64,000 bases of DNA from Salsuginibacillus halophilus (lineage in GTDB: Bacteria > Bacillota > Bacilli > Bacillales > Marinococcaceae). Positions 1-12,629 of this stretch are shown here, in pieces. The stretch's first letter is position 1, and each line of letters begins with the position of its first letter. The stretch covers positions 62,001 to 126,000 of the forward strand of contig NZ_PYAV01000009.1 in assembly GCF_003014715.1 (NCBI RefSeq), written 5' to 3'. Position numbers and translations under genes: made by a program. Below the pieces are notes generated by a model. That model was not told where the DNA came from. It searched no databases and saw only the letters and a program-made list of their open reading frames with translations.

Positions 1-23
1 TTCTTTTCCCATGTTGCAGTCAT
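1..23 (-). CDS. tig: Trigger factor, N-terminal start only (partial)
   Basis: Only the first seven codons lie in the window, reading MTATWEK on the minus strand. A GGAGGG ribosome binding site precedes the ATG by eight bases. Bacillus trigger factors start with a similar Trp-Glu-Lys peptide, and tig follows ysoA in B. subtilis, so identity rests on this short match plus gene order. Trigger factor is the ribosome-bound chaperone and prolyl isomerase. A good sigma-A promoter lies 57 bases upstream. Confidence 0.6.
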
Positions 24-79
24 TTATAGGTCCCTCCAAGTTTCATAGGTAGATTTTCGGTCAACTTTACAACCACTAT

Positions 80-107
80 ATTATAACATACACCGGTTGC
101 TTTTCAA
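80..107 (-). promoter_or_regulatory. Sigma-A promoter of tig
   Basis: Minus-strand hexamers TTGAAA and TATAAT are separated by 16 bases, between the TPR gene and the tig start. This gives tig its own promoter with a leader of about 50 nt. Confidence 0.7.
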
Positions 108-137
108 TAAAGCAGCAAAGGTTTCTTATAAACGAAT

Positions 138-1184
138 TTACAATGGAAAACCTGTTTCTTCATTTAATTGGTGAATGACACGAAGCAGATCCTTTACACG
201 AATTTGGTCTACATCGTACTTTCTAGTTAAATCTTCAAAACATGGAAGATCTCCGTAGTATGTTAACGCCTCGTAATGAAGGGCAGCAAGCCATTCATCA
301 TCTTCTGCTTCTGCAGGGGGAAACGGAAAAGCTTTTAGTAATGCTTGATACCAAATTTGAGATGCTGCCTCATAAAGTGTAATATTGTCTGCTTCCAAAT
401 GGTTTTGTAAAGCAGTAAAGACCGGCTCAGCCCAAGGTGCATTCTCTAACCGGCCGATGTTTGCAGGTACGAGTTTCGTTGTTCCCTCGGCTTTTATCAC
501 TTCAACCTCTTCATTAACTTCCCAGTCTCGAAGCAGAAACAAAATGAATGTTTTAATGACCGGTGACAATTCATCTTGAACGAGCAAATGCCCAAGCCGT
601 GCTTTCACTTCTAAGGATGGATATTTTTTCAATATTGATAAAGCCTGCCACTGCTGCGGAGCTTCTCCTTGTTCAAGCTGTAACAGTGTTTCTTCCGGGA
701 GGACTGCGTCATCTGGATCGAGCATTTCATCTTCAGACGAACCTTCCGTTAAATTTTGATTGAAATCTTCACCCATCATTCGGTTAGCTAATTCCATCAT
801 CTCAAAAAAGTACTCTGCCATATCAGCAGGGTACTGCGTTTCCTGCTGTACAGCCTGCAAAGTGCTCACAACTTCTTCATAGGAACCTTGCTGCATTAAT
901 AATGTAATATAGAGCTGCATCACTTCAAAATAATCGGCCCGGTCCTGCTGAAGCATCTTAAGAGCCAAAGCGATACCTTCCTCAACATGACCGCTCTCTG
1001 TATACGTTAACAAAAGACCAACTGAAGCCTGCTCGTTTGTTTCGTCCCATGCTAAAGCCTGCTTAAACTTTTCAATTGCTTCTGAAAGCTCGCGGCTTCG
1101 AAAATGCTCCATCCCTTGCTCTACAAGCCGCTCGAGTGAACCTGGAAAGTGGACAATGTTCTGTTGACGCTCGTTATCTTTCAT
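138..1184 (-). CDS. ysoA: TPR-repeat protein, YsoA-like
   Basis: A 348-residue soluble protein with no signal peptide. Residues about 20-125 look like tetratricopeptide helices (for example FKQALAWDETNEQASVGLLL, with alternating small and aromatic positions), followed by a very acidic linker near residues 140-175 and a helical C-terminal half. Length and position between leuD and tig match B. subtilis YsoA. TPR proteins mediate protein contacts, but no partner can be read from the sequence. A start-proximal GGAGG lies just upstream. The acidic composition is typical of this genome. Confidence 0.75.
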   Translation of the reverse strand: MKDNERQQNIVHFPGSLERLVEQGMEHFRSRELSEAIEKFKQALAWDETNEQASVGLLLTYTESGHVEEGIALALKMLQQDRADYFEVMQLYITLLMQQGSYEEVVSTLQAVQQETQYPADMAEYFFEMMELANRMMGEDFNQNLTEGSSEDEMLDPDDAVLPEETLLQLEQGEAPQQWQALSILKKYPSLEVKARLGHLLVQDELSPVIKTFILFLLRDWEVNEEVEVIKAEGTTKLVPANIGRLENAPWAEPVFTALQNHLEADNITLYEAASQIWYQALLKAFPFPPAEAEDDEWLAALHYEALTYYGDLPCFEDLTRKYDVDQIRVKDLLRVIHQLNEETGFPL

Positions 1185-1237
1185 TGATCGGCGCCTCCTT
1201 TAGCAGCATCCTTCTCGTACAGAGCGCTCAATTGTTA

Positions 1238-2653
1238 TCACTTCGTTTTGTTCGGACCAAAAGCAACAACACCTAAAATCCAAAAACCAGCCATTAAAAT
1301 TGTAACACCGATTAACACCGGAATTGGGCCAAATTGAATAATGAACGGAATTGAGGCTGCGGTAAACAGTCCGCCGCCGACTACCGGTTCAAATAAAATT
1401 TGTTTATAACCGAAGGCATTCATCGCCGGTGTTTTATTATCAGGGTCAGCAACTCGCATTAATAATAAGCCTGTTGCAGCTACACCCATGGACTGTCCAA
1501 GATCACCCATTCCCCGTTCAAACCAATAGTTTGGGATCATCCGTGGTGCGAGGTAAATAAACGCAATTACATTCCACATGATCCCCGCTGCACTTAAGAT
1601 GATAAATGGTACAAAATATGTGCCAAGCACAGATAAGGCGAGGGTTGCAAGTGCACTGACAATAAGAAGGTCAAGTGCAAGGCCTTGAATTCTTAAAACC
1701 ATTCCACGGTCTACAGTGTCGTATTTATCAAAAGCTGTTAAAAATAGCTGTAAGAAAATACCGCCGATCATGGCAAATGGGAAAAGCGGCATATAAGCCA
1801 TAAGTTCAACATCTGTCCATGCTCCCCAAGTTACCTGCTCAAGTTGCTGCAGCCCGGTGAGCATGAGCCAACCTGTGAAAATCGCAATGCCCACATAAGC
1901 AACATGAAGCGATAAAGGCTCAATGGACATTGGGGAGGTTGTAAGCTGGCCTGCTGATTCACGCTTATGGTGTTCGACAACACCTACTTGCTTTTCAAGC
2001 GAAACTTCACCTGGATGACCAAGCACTTGTGTTTTTCCCCGGCGCGTTGCCCAGTTAATTAAAATTACCCCAGTAATAACACCGGAGAGCACCCCCACTG
2101 TTGCTAAACCTACGGCTAAATCATAGCCTTCCGGAAAACCAATCTGTTCAAAAGTTCCTTCAAGACCAGCTGCTGTCCCGTGCCCGCCAACAAAACCAAT
2201 TTCGATTAAAGCACCAGCTGCCGGCGGCAGACCGTACAGCGGACTTAAAACGAGTAAAGCAAGTAAAATCCCGACTACATACTGGCCCCACGAGAGCGTG
2301 TAACCGAGTGCAATTTGCGGACCGCCTGTTTTCCAAATTTCTTTTGGTTTCGGCAGTATAAAACCAATAAATAAGCACGCAAACACAACATTGATTAACA
2401 AACCTGGTAAAGAAGCCCATACCTCATACATGTCCTCTGTAAAAAAACCGTAGTTGAACATTTCATTCCCTGTCACGGCAGTAATCATTCGTCCTAAAAC
2501 TTCAGGTCCGAGTAAAAGCGCAATAAACCCGCCAATTAATGAACTCGGCAAAAACAGCTTCTGCAGTGTAGAAGACTGGAGCCGTACCCACTTACCAAAA
2601 ACTAAAATTAAACTTAATACAACGATCGCCATCCCGATCATATCTGCTGACAT
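1238..2653 (-). CDS. Sodium/glutamate symporter-like membrane protein (ESS/GltS family)
   Basis: A 471-residue polytopic membrane protein with roughly ten to twelve hydrophobic segments. The loop GGHGTAAGLEGTF (about residues 155-167) and the segment GLATVGVLSGVITGV resemble the conserved pore loops of the GltS (ESS) family, which couples glutamate uptake to sodium entry. The hydrophilic stretch at about residues 200-240 is probably a cytoplasmic loop. It lies downstream of the leu operon terminator, so it is probably a separate transcript. The ribosome binding site AGGTGATG precedes the ATG. Substrate is inferred from family only; another organic anion is possible. Confidence 0.7.
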   Translation of the reverse strand: MSADMIGMAIVVLSLILVFGKWVRLQSSTLQKLFLPSSLIGGFIALLLGPEVLGRMITAVTGNEMFNYGFFTEDMYEVWASLPGLLINVVFACLFIGFILPKPKEIWKTGGPQIALGYTLSWGQYVVGILLALLVLSPLYGLPPAAGALIEIGFVGGHGTAAGLEGTFEQIGFPEGYDLAVGLATVGVLSGVITGVILINWATRRGKTQVLGHPGEVSLEKQVGVVEHHKRESAGQLTTSPMSIEPLSLHVAYVGIAIFTGWLMLTGLQQLEQVTWGAWTDVELMAYMPLFPFAMIGGIFLQLFLTAFDKYDTVDRGMVLRIQGLALDLLIVSALATLALSVLGTYFVPFIILSAAGIMWNVIAFIYLAPRMIPNYWFERGMGDLGQSMGVAATGLLLMRVADPDNKTPAMNAFGYKQILFEPVVGGGLFTAASIPFIIQFGPIPVLIGVTILMAGFWILGVVAFGPNKTK

Positions 2654-2765
2654 TCACATCACCTGCTTCTTTTCTAATGTTGACTTTGGAATGCTTATGT
2701 AAGGTCGAAGCACCTTCATGAGGATATCACGAAGCCTTAAGTGACACCATGTTTTTTTCAAAAAT

Positions 2766-2800
2766 CGTAAAAAAGCAGGGCACCACGTAAGGCACCCTGC
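2766..2800 (-). terminator. Rho-independent terminator of the ilv-leu operon
   Basis: The hairpin at 2775-2800 has arms GCAGGGTGCC and GGTGCCCTGC and is followed on the minus strand by a run of six or seven T. It starts 16 bases after the leuD stop. Confidence 0.85.
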
Positions 2801-2815
2801 AGCGGTAATGATGAA

Positions 2816-3403
2816 TTACGCATTTACCTGCTTTTCATACGCATCGATGTGTGCTTCATATTCTAACGTAATCCCGATCTCATCGAGACCTTTCAATAGC
2901 ATATTACGCAAGTAATCGTTAATCTCAAATGTTGTTTCAAAACCGTGATCATCAGAGATTTTCTGATTCTCCAAATCAACAGTTAGTTCATAAACTTCAT
3001 CTTTGCCATTTTCCATTAACTGATATACTTCATCTTCTGGTAAACGGATCGGTAAAATGCCATTCTTGAAGCAGTTATTGTAGAAGATATCTGCAAAACT
3101 CGGTGCGATAATGACTTTAAATCCGTAATCATCAAGGGCCCACGGTGCATGTTCACGCGATGACCCGCACCCGAAGTTATGATCAGCAAGTAAGATGGTC
3201 GCACCTTCGGCTGAGGGTTGATTCAACTCAAAGTCTTCATTGTCAGAGCCATCAGCGTTAAAGCGCCAATCATAAAATAAAAACTGGCCAAAACCGGTGC
3301 GTTCCACACGCTTTAGAAACTGTTTTGGAATGATCTGGTCGGTATCTACGTTTACACGATTCAAGACACCTACATTCCCTTTGTGGACAACAATAGGTTC
3401 CAC
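2816..3403 (-). CDS. leuD: 3-isopropylmalate dehydratase small subunit
   Basis: A 195-residue swivelling-domain partner of LeuC. Together they isomerise 2-isopropylmalate to 3-isopropylmalate in leucine synthesis. The conserved block ADHNFGCGSSREHAPWAL is at residues 73-90, and the length is normal for the family. It is the last gene of the ilv-leu operon, 38 bases after leuC and just before a strong terminator. The AUG is preceded by GGGAGGGAGC. Confidence 0.97.
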   Translation of the reverse strand: MEPIVVHKGNVGVLNRVNVDTDQIIPKQFLKRVERTGFGQFLFYDWRFNADGSDNEDFELNQPSAEGATILLADHNFGCGSSREHAPWALDDYGFKVIIAPSFADIFYNNCFKNGILPIRLPEDEVYQLMENGKDEVYELTVDLENQKISDDHGFETTFEINDYLRNMLLKGLDEIGITLEYEAHIDAYEKQVNA

Positions 3404-3441
3404 GTTGCTCCCTCCCGTTTCACTTAAAATTGTTATCGTGA

Positions 3442-4854
3442 TTAAACTGTTGCTTTATCCAGATCGCGCACATCAACAAACGAGCCTGTGACAGCAGCAG
3501 CTGCTGCCATCGCCGGGCTGACAAGGTGTGTGCGGGCGCCTTTACCTTGACGGCCTTCAAAGTTCCGGTTTGACGTGGAGGCACAACGCTCCCCTTCAGG
3601 GACAAAGTCCGGGTTCATACTTAAGCACATACTACAGCCGGATTCACGCCATTCAAAGCCGGCGTTTTTAAATACTTCATCTAAACCTTCTTTTTCTGCG
3701 CGGCGCTTAATCTCTTGTGAACCAGGAACAACCATCGCGCGCACACCCGTTGCTACCGTCCGCCCGTTTGCAACAGCGGCTGCTTCACGCAAGTCACTGA
3801 TACGGGAATTGGTGCAGGAACCAATGAAAACATGCTCGATTTCGATATCGGTCATTTTGGTGCCAGGTGTTAAATCCATATACTCTAAAGACTGCTTAAT
3901 CGCCTTGGCTTCTGCAGGCGTATTCCCGTCTTCAGGTGCTGGTACCGTCTCATGGACGCTTACACCTTGTGCAGGATTTGTCCCCCATGTGACCATCGGC
4001 TCAATTTCCTGGGCATCAATGACGTAAGCTGCATCATATTCAGCACCTTCATCGGTCGCATATGAAAGCCATTGTTCAGCCTGCGCTTCAAAATCTCCGC
4101 CTTCTTCTACAAAACGGCGGCCTTTCAAGTAATCGACAGTTACTTGATCAGGGCTGATCAACCCAGCACGAGCACCAGCTTCAATTGACATATTACAGAT
4201 TGTCATCCGCTCTTCCATCGTTAAGCCGCGGATGGCTTCACCTGTATACTCAATGACGTGTCCTGTGCCAAAATCAACCCCAAACTTGGAAATAATCGCT
4301 AAGATAATATCTTTAGCTGTAATGCCGTCCTGCAGTCGGCCCTCAACACGGACTTCCATTGTTTGTGGACGAGACTGCCATAAGCTTTGGGTCGCAAGAA
4401 CATGCTCTACCTCACTTGTACCGATACCAAAGGCAAGCGCACCAAACGCACCATGTGTAGATGTATGACTGTCACCACAGACAATGGTTTTACCCGGCTG
4501 GGTTAAACCGAGTTCGGGGCCGATAACGTGAACAATACCGTTATTCGGGCTGTCGATATCTGCAACTTCAATTCCGAATTCTTCACAGTTGGCAGACAAT
4601 GTTTCCATTTGTTTTTTTGCAATCATGTCACTGATACTCGTCCGGTCCTGTGTTGGTACGTTGTGGTCCATTGTGGCAAACGTACGGTCCGGACGGCGAA
4701 CGTTACGCCCGCTTAAGCGCAGCCCTTCAAATGCTTGTGGTGACGTTACTTCATGCACCATGTGTAAATCGATATATAATAAGTCCGGTTTACCTTCTTC
4801 TTCAAGAACTGCATGGCGGTCCCAGATCTTTTCGACGATCGTCTTCGGTGCCAT
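3442..4854 (-). CDS. leuC: 3-isopropylmalate dehydratase large subunit
   Basis: A 470-residue aconitase-family enzyme carrying the 4Fe-4S cluster. Cluster cysteines are visible as C347 (GSCTNSR) and C407/C410 (SGCSMC). The substrate-binding motif [17 protein letters not shown] starts near residue 128. It acts with LeuD in the second step of leucine synthesis. It is followed by leuD in the same operon, and GGAGGGGA lies before the ATG. Nothing is missing relative to the family. Confidence 0.97.
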   Translation of the reverse strand: MAPKTIVEKIWDRHAVLEEEGKPDLLYIDLHMVHEVTSPQAFEGLRLSGRNVRRPDRTFATMDHNVPTQDRTSISDMIAKKQMETLSANCEEFGIEVADIDSPNNGIVHVIGPELGLTQPGKTIVCGDSHTSTHGAFGALAFGIGTSEVEHVLATQSLWQSRPQTMEVRVEGRLQDGITAKDIILAIISKFGVDFGTGHVIEYTGEAIRGLTMEERMTICNMSIEAGARAGLISPDQVTVDYLKGRRFVEEGGDFEAQAEQWLSYATDEGAEYDAAYVIDAQEIEPMVTWGTNPAQGVSVHETVPAPEDGNTPAEAKAIKQSLEYMDLTPGTKMTDIEIEHVFIGSCTNSRISDLREAAAVANGRTVATGVRAMVVPGSQEIKRRAEKEGLDEVFKNAGFEWRESGCSMCLSMNPDFVPEGERCASTSNRNFEGRQGKGARTHLVSPAMAAAAAVTGSFVDVRDLDKATV

Positions 4855-4895
4855 CCTGATTCCCCTCCATTATTGTTTTTCTCTGCTTCGTCGCG

Positions 4896-5975
4896 TCAGC
4901 TGCTTTTTACGTGACGGACAACAGCTTCTGTCATCTCTTCAGTTGTTGCAACTGCTTCACCTTCACCAGCAATATCACCAGTGCGTAAACCTTCAGTCAA
5001 TACAGCTTGCACAGCGTTTTCAACCGCTTGCGCTTCATCAATCATACCGAAGGAATACTTCAGCATCATGCCGGCAGAAGCGATCGTTGCAAGCGGATTG
5101 GCTTTTGACTGCCCGGCAATATCAGGGGCAGTACCGTGTACAGGTTCGTAAAGCCCCGGGCCGTCACTGCCGATACTTGCTGATGGCAGCATCCCTAGTG
5201 AACCTGTAAGCATCGAAGCTTCATCGCTCAAAATATCACCGAACGTATTTTCTGTTACCATTACATCAAACTGCTTTGGATCGCGGATCAGCTGCATCGC
5301 TGCGTTATCCACAAGCATGTGTTCGAGGGTGACATCCGGAAATTCTTTTGCGACTTCTTCTACAACTTCCTGCCAAAGGCGGCTCGTTTCCAACACGTTG
5401 GATTTATCAACAGAAGTCACATGACTGCGGCGTACTTTTGCAAGTTCAAATGCCTGACGGGCAATGCGCTCAATTTCAGAACGACGGTAGCTCAATGTAT
5501 CAACAGCTTCCTCTTCACCACCTGCTTCGCGGCGCTCTTTCGGTTCACCGAAATACAATCCACCTGTCAGTTCACGAACAATCATTAAGTCGACACCATC
5601 AATCACTTCGCGTTTTAAAGTCGATGCGTCATTTAAACTTTCATGGCCGCTTACCGGGCGGAGGTTTGCAAACAAGCCGAGCGCTTTACGGATGCCGAGA
5701 AGCCCGGCTTCTGGGCGCTCACTTCCTGGAAGGTGGTCAAAATCTGGATGACCGACAGCACCAAGGAGAACACCGTCTGCTGTTTTACATGCTTCTACAG
5801 TAGCTTCCGGAAGCGGATTTTCATGCTTACGGATTGCTTCTCCGCCAATCGGTGCATATTGAAATGTGAATTCATGATTAAATGTTTCCCCAACTGCGCG
5901 GAGCACTTTTTCTGCTGCCTGAACCACTTCCGGGCCGATCCCGTCACCCGGAAGTACTGTAATCTGCTTTGTCAT
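4896..5975 (-). CDS. leuB: 3-isopropylmalate dehydrogenase
   Basis: A 359-residue NAD-dependent beta-decarboxylating dehydrogenase that converts 3-isopropylmalate to 2-oxoisocaproate. The N-terminal PGDGIGPEV motif and the C-terminal signature NTFGDILSDEASMLTGSLG (near residues 240-260, carrying the metal-binding aspartates) are intact, as is EPVHGTAPDIAG. It sits between leuA and leuC in the operon with short spacers. The length is typical. Confidence 0.97.
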   Translation of the reverse strand: MTKQITVLPGDGIGPEVVQAAEKVLRAVGETFNHEFTFQYAPIGGEAIRKHENPLPEATVEACKTADGVLLGAVGHPDFDHLPGSERPEAGLLGIRKALGLFANLRPVSGHESLNDASTLKREVIDGVDLMIVRELTGGLYFGEPKERREAGGEEEAVDTLSYRRSEIERIARQAFELAKVRRSHVTSVDKSNVLETSRLWQEVVEEVAKEFPDVTLEHMLVDNAAMQLIRDPKQFDVMVTENTFGDILSDEASMLTGSLGMLPSASIGSDGPGLYEPVHGTAPDIAGQSKANPLATIASAGMMLKYSFGMIDEAQAVENAVQAVLTEGLRTGDIAGEGEAVATTEEMTEAVVRHVKSS

Positions 5976-5999
5976 GTCGCTACCTCCATCATTTACACG

Positions 6000-8568
<2,569 letters not shown>

Positions 8569-8616
8569 TTAATTTAATATCATTTGAATTTTATAGCGAC
8601 GACAAGTTCCTTACGC

Positions 8617-9138
8617 TTAGTTAATAATTGAATAGCGCGGGTTGTCGATCGTCGTTTTCTTTGAGCTGCGCTTAAAGGCTGTAACACCGGTACGCGCAAG
8701 CTCTTTAATCCCATAAGGTTTCATAAGATCAATCAAAGCCTCAACTTTTTCTTGATCACCTGTTACCTGCAATGTGACGCTTTCGCGCCCGACATCAATA
8801 ATGGAGGCGCGAAACGGACTTGCTACCGCTTCAATTTCACTGCGGTGCTGCGGCGCAGCCACTACTTTAATTAAAGCAAGCTCGCGCTCAACTGTGGATT
8901 CGTCTGTGATGTCGCGTACTTTCAGCACATCCACTTGTTTGTTCAACTGCTTAATGACTTGATCAAGGCTCCGGTAATTATCAACATTAACGACAAATGT
9001 CATCCGCGACACATCCGGGTTTTCCGTCATGCCCACAGTAATACTTTCAATGTTGAACTGACGACGGGCAAACAAACCGGTGATCCGGTTCATGACCCCG
9101 GAGTTATTGTTTACCGTAGCGGTAATGGTTCGCTTCAT
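8617..9138 (-). CDS. ilvN: Acetolactate synthase small (regulatory) subunit
   Basis: A 173-residue protein with an N-terminal ACT domain (residues about 3-75, [20 protein letters not shown]) and a C-terminal dimer domain. It confers valine feedback control on IlvB. The ATG overlaps the ilvB stop by four bases (ATGA), the usual coupling for this pair. It is called ilvH in B. subtilis. Confidence 0.95.
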   Translation of the reverse strand: MKRTITATVNNNSGVMNRITGLFARRQFNIESITVGMTENPDVSRMTFVVNVDNYRSLDQVIKQLNKQVDVLKVRDITDESTVERELALIKVVAAPQHRSEIEAVASPFRASIIDVGRESVTLQVTGDQEKVEALIDLMKPYGIKELARTGVTAFKRSSKKTTIDNPRYSIIN

Positions 9139-10859
9139 GGAGTCACACCTTCCATTTCATGATGTCCTTTGCCTGGCGCAATCATTGGATACACATTTTC
9201 ATCCGGTGTTACACGGAAATCGATCAGCGCCGGACCGTCGTGGGCGAGTGCTTCATCAAGCGCCCCGCGCACTTCTTCAAGGTTATCAATACGGCTGCCT
9301 TTAATGTTATAAGCTTCGGCCATCTTTACGAAATCCGGCTGGATCGGAAAGAGCGAGTTGGAATAGCGCTCTTCATAAAACAGTTGCTGCCACTGCCGTA
9401 CCATACCAAGTGAAGCATTATTTACCAGGATGATTTTTACCGGCAGGTTCAACTCTTGCAGAATCGAGAGCTCTTGTGCGGTCATTTGAAAGCCGGCATC
9501 GCCAAGAACCGCTACAACCGGCGTATCCGGCTCAGCAAACTGAGCTCCAATGGCGGATGGGAAACCAAAACCCATCGTTCCGAGGCCGCCGGAGGTCACC
9601 CACCGGTTTGGCTTATTAAAGTGATAATACTGTGCTGCCCACATCTGGTGCTGACCAACATCTGTTGTAACGATGGCTTCACCGTTGGTTGCTTCATAGA
9701 CTTCTTCCATTAAACGCTGCGGCTTAATCGTTTCATCGTCTTCGTTATACCAAAGCGGGTATTTCGTTTTCCATTCATGCAGTGTGTTTTTCCAAGCTGT
9801 GAAATCACCACGTTCCCCATCCATTTCCACAAGGCTCTTTAATGCTTCGCGGGCATCACCTACAACAGGAATGTGCGTTTCAATATTTTTACCGATCTCA
9901 GCCGGATCCACATCGATGTGAGCGATCGTTGCAGTTGGCGCAAAATGTTCAAGGTTTCCGGTAACCCGGTCATCAAAACGAGCGCCTACACTAATTAAAA
10001 GATCAGCTTCATGCAAGGCCATGTTCGCTGCGTACGTTCCATGCATACCTGCCATGCCCAGGAACTGTTCATGCTCACCTGGGAAAGCCCCCAACCCGAG
10101 CAAAGTAGACGCTACCGGTATGCCTTGTGTTTCGGCAAAAGTTGTAAGTTCTTCCGCTCCTTGTGCGTGCAGTACACCTGCTCCAGCTAAAATGACCGGT
10201 TTCTCTGCTTTCGTTACTGCATCTTGCAATTTTTTGATCTGCAGGCGGTTTGGATGAACAGTAGGATGATAACCTGGCAGATCAAGTTCATTTTCATAAT
10301 TGAAGATTCCGGTTGCTACCGAAACATCCTTCGGCAGGTCAATTAATACCGGCCCTGGACGCCCCGTTGTAGCAATGTGAAAAGCTTCTTTAATGACGCG
10401 CGGCAAATCCTCAACAGAACGGACTTGATAGTTATGCTTCGTTACCGGCATTGTAATTCCGACCATGTCGGCTTCTTGAAATGCATCTGTTCCAATCACT
10501 GATGTTGCAACCTGTCCGGAAATAACAACAAGCGGCAGCGAGTCGATCATTGCATCGGCAATGCCGGTAACAACATTGGTCGCTCCCGGCCCGGATGTTA
10601 CAACACAAACCCCCGGTTTTCCGGCGACGCGGGCATAACCTTCAGCTGCGTGGATAGCGCCCTGCTCGTGCCGGGACAAAATATGCCGGATTCCTGTTTT
10701 ATAAATTTCATCGTACGTTGGCAGGATTGCGCCTCCGGGATACCCGAAAATTACGTCAACATTTTCTTCTGCCAAGGCACGGATCAGCATTGAGGAACCT
10801 TTCATTTCTTCATTCGCTGCAGTTTGTTGTGCGTACTGTATTTCCGTTTTCGCACTCAT
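9135..10859 (-). CDS. ilvB: Acetolactate synthase large (catalytic) subunit
   Basis: A 574-residue thiamine-diphosphate enzyme. The N-terminal [13 protein letters not shown] region and catalytic Glu ([16 protein letters not shown]), a central FAD-binding domain and the C-terminal ThDP/Mg motif [17 protein letters not shown] are all present. It forms acetolactate from pyruvate, the first step of valine and leucine synthesis. It is the first gene after the T-box leader. The ATG has a GGAGGAG site. Confidence 0.97.
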   Translation of the reverse strand: MSAKTEIQYAQQTAANEEMKGSSMLIRALAEENVDVIFGYPGGAILPTYDEIYKTGIRHILSRHEQGAIHAAEGYARVAGKPGVCVVTSGPGATNVVTGIADAMIDSLPLVVISGQVATSVIGTDAFQEADMVGITMPVTKHNYQVRSVEDLPRVIKEAFHIATTGRPGPVLIDLPKDVSVATGIFNYENELDLPGYHPTVHPNRLQIKKLQDAVTKAEKPVILAGAGVLHAQGAEELTTFAETQGIPVASTLLGLGAFPGEHEQFLGMAGMHGTYAANMALHEADLLISVGARFDDRVTGNLEHFAPTATIAHIDVDPAEIGKNIETHIPVVGDAREALKSLVEMDGERGDFTAWKNTLHEWKTKYPLWYNEDDETIKPQRLMEEVYEATNGEAIVTTDVGQHQMWAAQYYHFNKPNRWVTSGGLGTMGFGFPSAIGAQFAEPDTPVVAVLGDAGFQMTAQELSILQELNLPVKIILVNNASLGMVRQWQQLFYEERYSNSLFPIQPDFVKMAEAYNIKGSRIDNLEEVRGALDEALAHDGPALIDFRVTPDENVYPMIAPGKGHHEMEGVTP

Positions 10860-10916
10860 GACTTTTCTCCTCCTTCAAGCATGATCAACCGGATGTTTAC
10901 AATGCCTTTTTTCCAT

Positions 10917-11235
10917 AAAAAAATCTCTCCATCCTACATCGGCTGTGACAGCCGAAGGGACGGAAAGATCCGCGGTACCACCCTTCTTTCCGGTATTTTC
11001 ACAAACACCGGCTCGAGAGCGCTCTATCGCTTGAGCGCTCGTTTTGATAACGGGAGCGTCACTCCCGGCCGGCAGCTACTCTGCTTACTGCGTTTCACTG
11101 CGGCACTCAGAGGTGAGTTCACTTTCCCGGTCAGCACCGCTTCTCAGCTTACGCGGCTCTCTGTCTGCTGCCTCAAGGAAAACTACTAGGCCTCATCAAA
11201 GTGTTACTTGATTTAAGCTCTTTGTCTCTACTCAG
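10917..11235 (-). promoter_or_regulatory. T-box leader, leucine specifier (CUC), upstream of ilvB
   Basis: On the minus strand the T-box sequence AGGGTGGTACCGCG ends at about 10971. It is followed by a terminator whose arms ATCTTTCCGTCC and GGATGGAGAGAT precede a T-run at 10917-10923. Further 5' is a stem I region, with specifier context GAA-CUC-ACC followed by UCUGAG. Uncharged tRNA-Leu would favour the antiterminator. It lies between ilvE and ilvB, so it controls ilvB-leuD but not ilvE. Confidence 0.92.
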
Positions 11236-11252
11236 CTATGCTTAGCTCTGCT

Positions 11253-12155
11253 CTAACCTACGCGGACGCTGGACCCTTCATAGACCTGCACGCCGTCGCG
11301 GGCTACTTTATCACGGAATGCTTCAAGAAGCTTTCCAGTTTCTTCTCCAGGAGTACCATCACCAATGACACGACCATCAACTTTCACAACTGCGATCACT
11401 TCCGCAGCAGTACCAGTTAAAAATACTTCATCTGCTGTATAAACATCGTGCCGGGTAAAAGGCACTTCTTTAATCTCGTAATTAAGCTCTTCAGCTAGTT
11501 CGATAATCGCCTGACGTGTAATTCCTTCAAGCGCACCGACATAGCCTGGTGGTGTATACAACGTTTCATTTTTTATAATGAATATATTATCCGCAGATCC
11601 TTCTGCCACATAGCCTTCATCGTTTAGCATTAAAGCTTCACTAACACCGGCCATGTTCGCTTCAAGCTTAACTAGAATATTATTCAAGTAGTTGAGCGAC
11701 TTTACTTTAGGATCAAGTACATCCGGCCGGTTGCGCCGTGTAGCTACTGTCGCAATTTCCAGGCCTTTCTCGTACAGCTCTTCAGGATAAATCGCTAATT
11801 CTTCGCAAATCACAATGACTTGAGGGGCGGGGCATGACGCCGGGTCTAAACCAAGATTACCCACACCGCGCGAAACAACGAGACGGATATAAGCATCATT
11901 CAATTCGTTTTTCTGCAGCGCCTGCACGATAATGTCAGTTAATTCTTGTTGATTATAAGGAATTTCTAACATGATTGACTTCGCTGAATCGTACAGTCGT
12001 TCCAAATGTTCCGACAATTTATACACATTTCCACTATATACCCGGATGCCTTCAAACACGCCATCTCCATATAAGAAACCGTGGTCGTAGACGGAGATCT
12101 TCGCATCCTCTTTTCGGACAAACGATCCGTCCAAAAAGATCCATTGTTCGCTCAC
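11253..12155 (-). CDS. ilvE: Branched-chain amino acid aminotransferase
   Basis: A 300-residue fold-type IV PLP enzyme for the final transamination to leucine, isoleucine and valine. Visible features are the N-terminal DHGFLYGDGVFEGIRVY, the PLP lysine region KSLNYLNNIL (near 155) and the phosphate-binding LTGTAAEV. I chose the GTG start at 12155 (reading MSEQWIFLDG). The upstream ATG at 12161 would sit inside the AGAGGTGATG ribosome binding site. It is first in the superoperon, with its own promoter, and precedes the T-box. A D-amino-acid transaminase is the main alternative but less likely in this context. Confidence 0.88.
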   Translation of the reverse strand: MSEQWIFLDGSFVRKEDAKISVYDHGFLYGDGVFEGIRVYSGNVYKLSEHLERLYDSAKSIMLEIPYNQQELTDIIVQALQKNELNDAYIRLVVSRGVGNLGLDPASCPAPQVIVICEELAIYPEELYEKGLEIATVATRRNRPDVLDPKVKSLNYLNNILVKLEANMAGVSEALMLNDEGYVAEGSADNIFIIKNETLYTPPGYVGALEGITRQAIIELAEELNYEIKEVPFTRHDVYTADEVFLTGTAAEVIAVVKVDGRVIGDGTPGEETGKLLEAFRDKVARDGVQVYEGSSVRVG

Positions 12156-12293
12156 GTTCATCACCTCTAGTCATAATCCAATCCTCGTAAGAGCAAGGCT
12201 TTTCTCAACTATATCTCATCTTAACTCAACAATTGTGTCCTTCTCCAGAAGGCAATTGTTTCTCTCTTGAAAACAATTTTGTTTGTAAGGATT

Positions 12294-12322
12294 ATCATAC
12301 GCCTCATAAACAAGACGGTCAA
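12294..12322 (-). promoter_or_regulatory. Sigma-A promoter of ilvE and the ilv-leu operon
   Basis: Minus-strand TTGACC and TATGAT are separated by 17 bases, giving a predicted start near 12287 and a leader of about 130 nt before ilvE. It lies just downstream of the CodY-like and cre sites. Confidence 0.75.
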
Positions 12323-12345
12323 CCACTTTTCCGAAAAAAACGTGC

Positions 12346-12360
12346 AATTTTCTCACAAAG
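12346..12360. promoter_or_regulatory. Possible CodY box
   Basis: AATTTTCTCACAAAG matches the CodY consensus AATTTTCWGAAAATT at 11 of 15 positions. It sits 24 bases upstream of the -35 of the ilvE promoter, between promoter and cre. CodY represses ilv-leu in B. subtilis when branched-chain amino acids are abundant. The match is moderate. Confidence 0.4.
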
Positions 12361-12368
12361 ACGATTAG

Positions 12369-12382
12369 TGAATACGTTTACA
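12369..12382. promoter_or_regulatory. cre site for CcpA upstream of ilvE
   Basis: TGAATACGTTTACA matches TGWAANCGNTNWCA at 13 of 14 positions. Its centre is near -88 from the predicted start, the same kind of position from which CcpA activates ilv-leu in B. subtilis. Confidence 0.65.
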
Positions 12383-12580
12383 CATCTGTTTTGACAGGGT
12401 ATATAGAATATTAAAAATTTTTCACTGCTACACCAAGGGTTCTGCCTGTCCACTACCATCATTTGCATGCATTACTTTATAGTTTCCTCGTTTATGTGCG
12501 TGTCGATCTTCGAGCTTCATGAACAATGAGGGAGCTGTCCGCTCGAACCTGATATATAAGTCAGCCTTCTCGTCTACACA
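12383..12580. other. Gene-free stretch between ilvE control region and tRNA terminator
   Basis: I see no convincing ORF, structured RNA or repeat here. It is an ordinary intergenic spacer upstream of the ilvE promoter region. Confidence 0.5.
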
Positions 12581-12611
12581 TAATAAAACACCCCTCGCCA
12601 CCGGCGAGGGG
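12581..12611 (-). terminator. Terminator after tRNA-Arg
   Basis: The hairpin at 12591-12611 has arms CCCCTCGCC and GGCGAGGGG and is followed on the minus strand by TGTTTTATTA. It lies 19 bases downstream of the tRNA 3' end. Confidence 0.85.
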
Positions 12612-12629
12612 TTGTAAATTGATTATTAT

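Noticed and set aside
4589-5209. 206-codon plus-strand ORF opposite leuC/leuB
   Set aside because: Antisense shadow of two clearly conserved genes; no ribosome binding site and no family resemblance.
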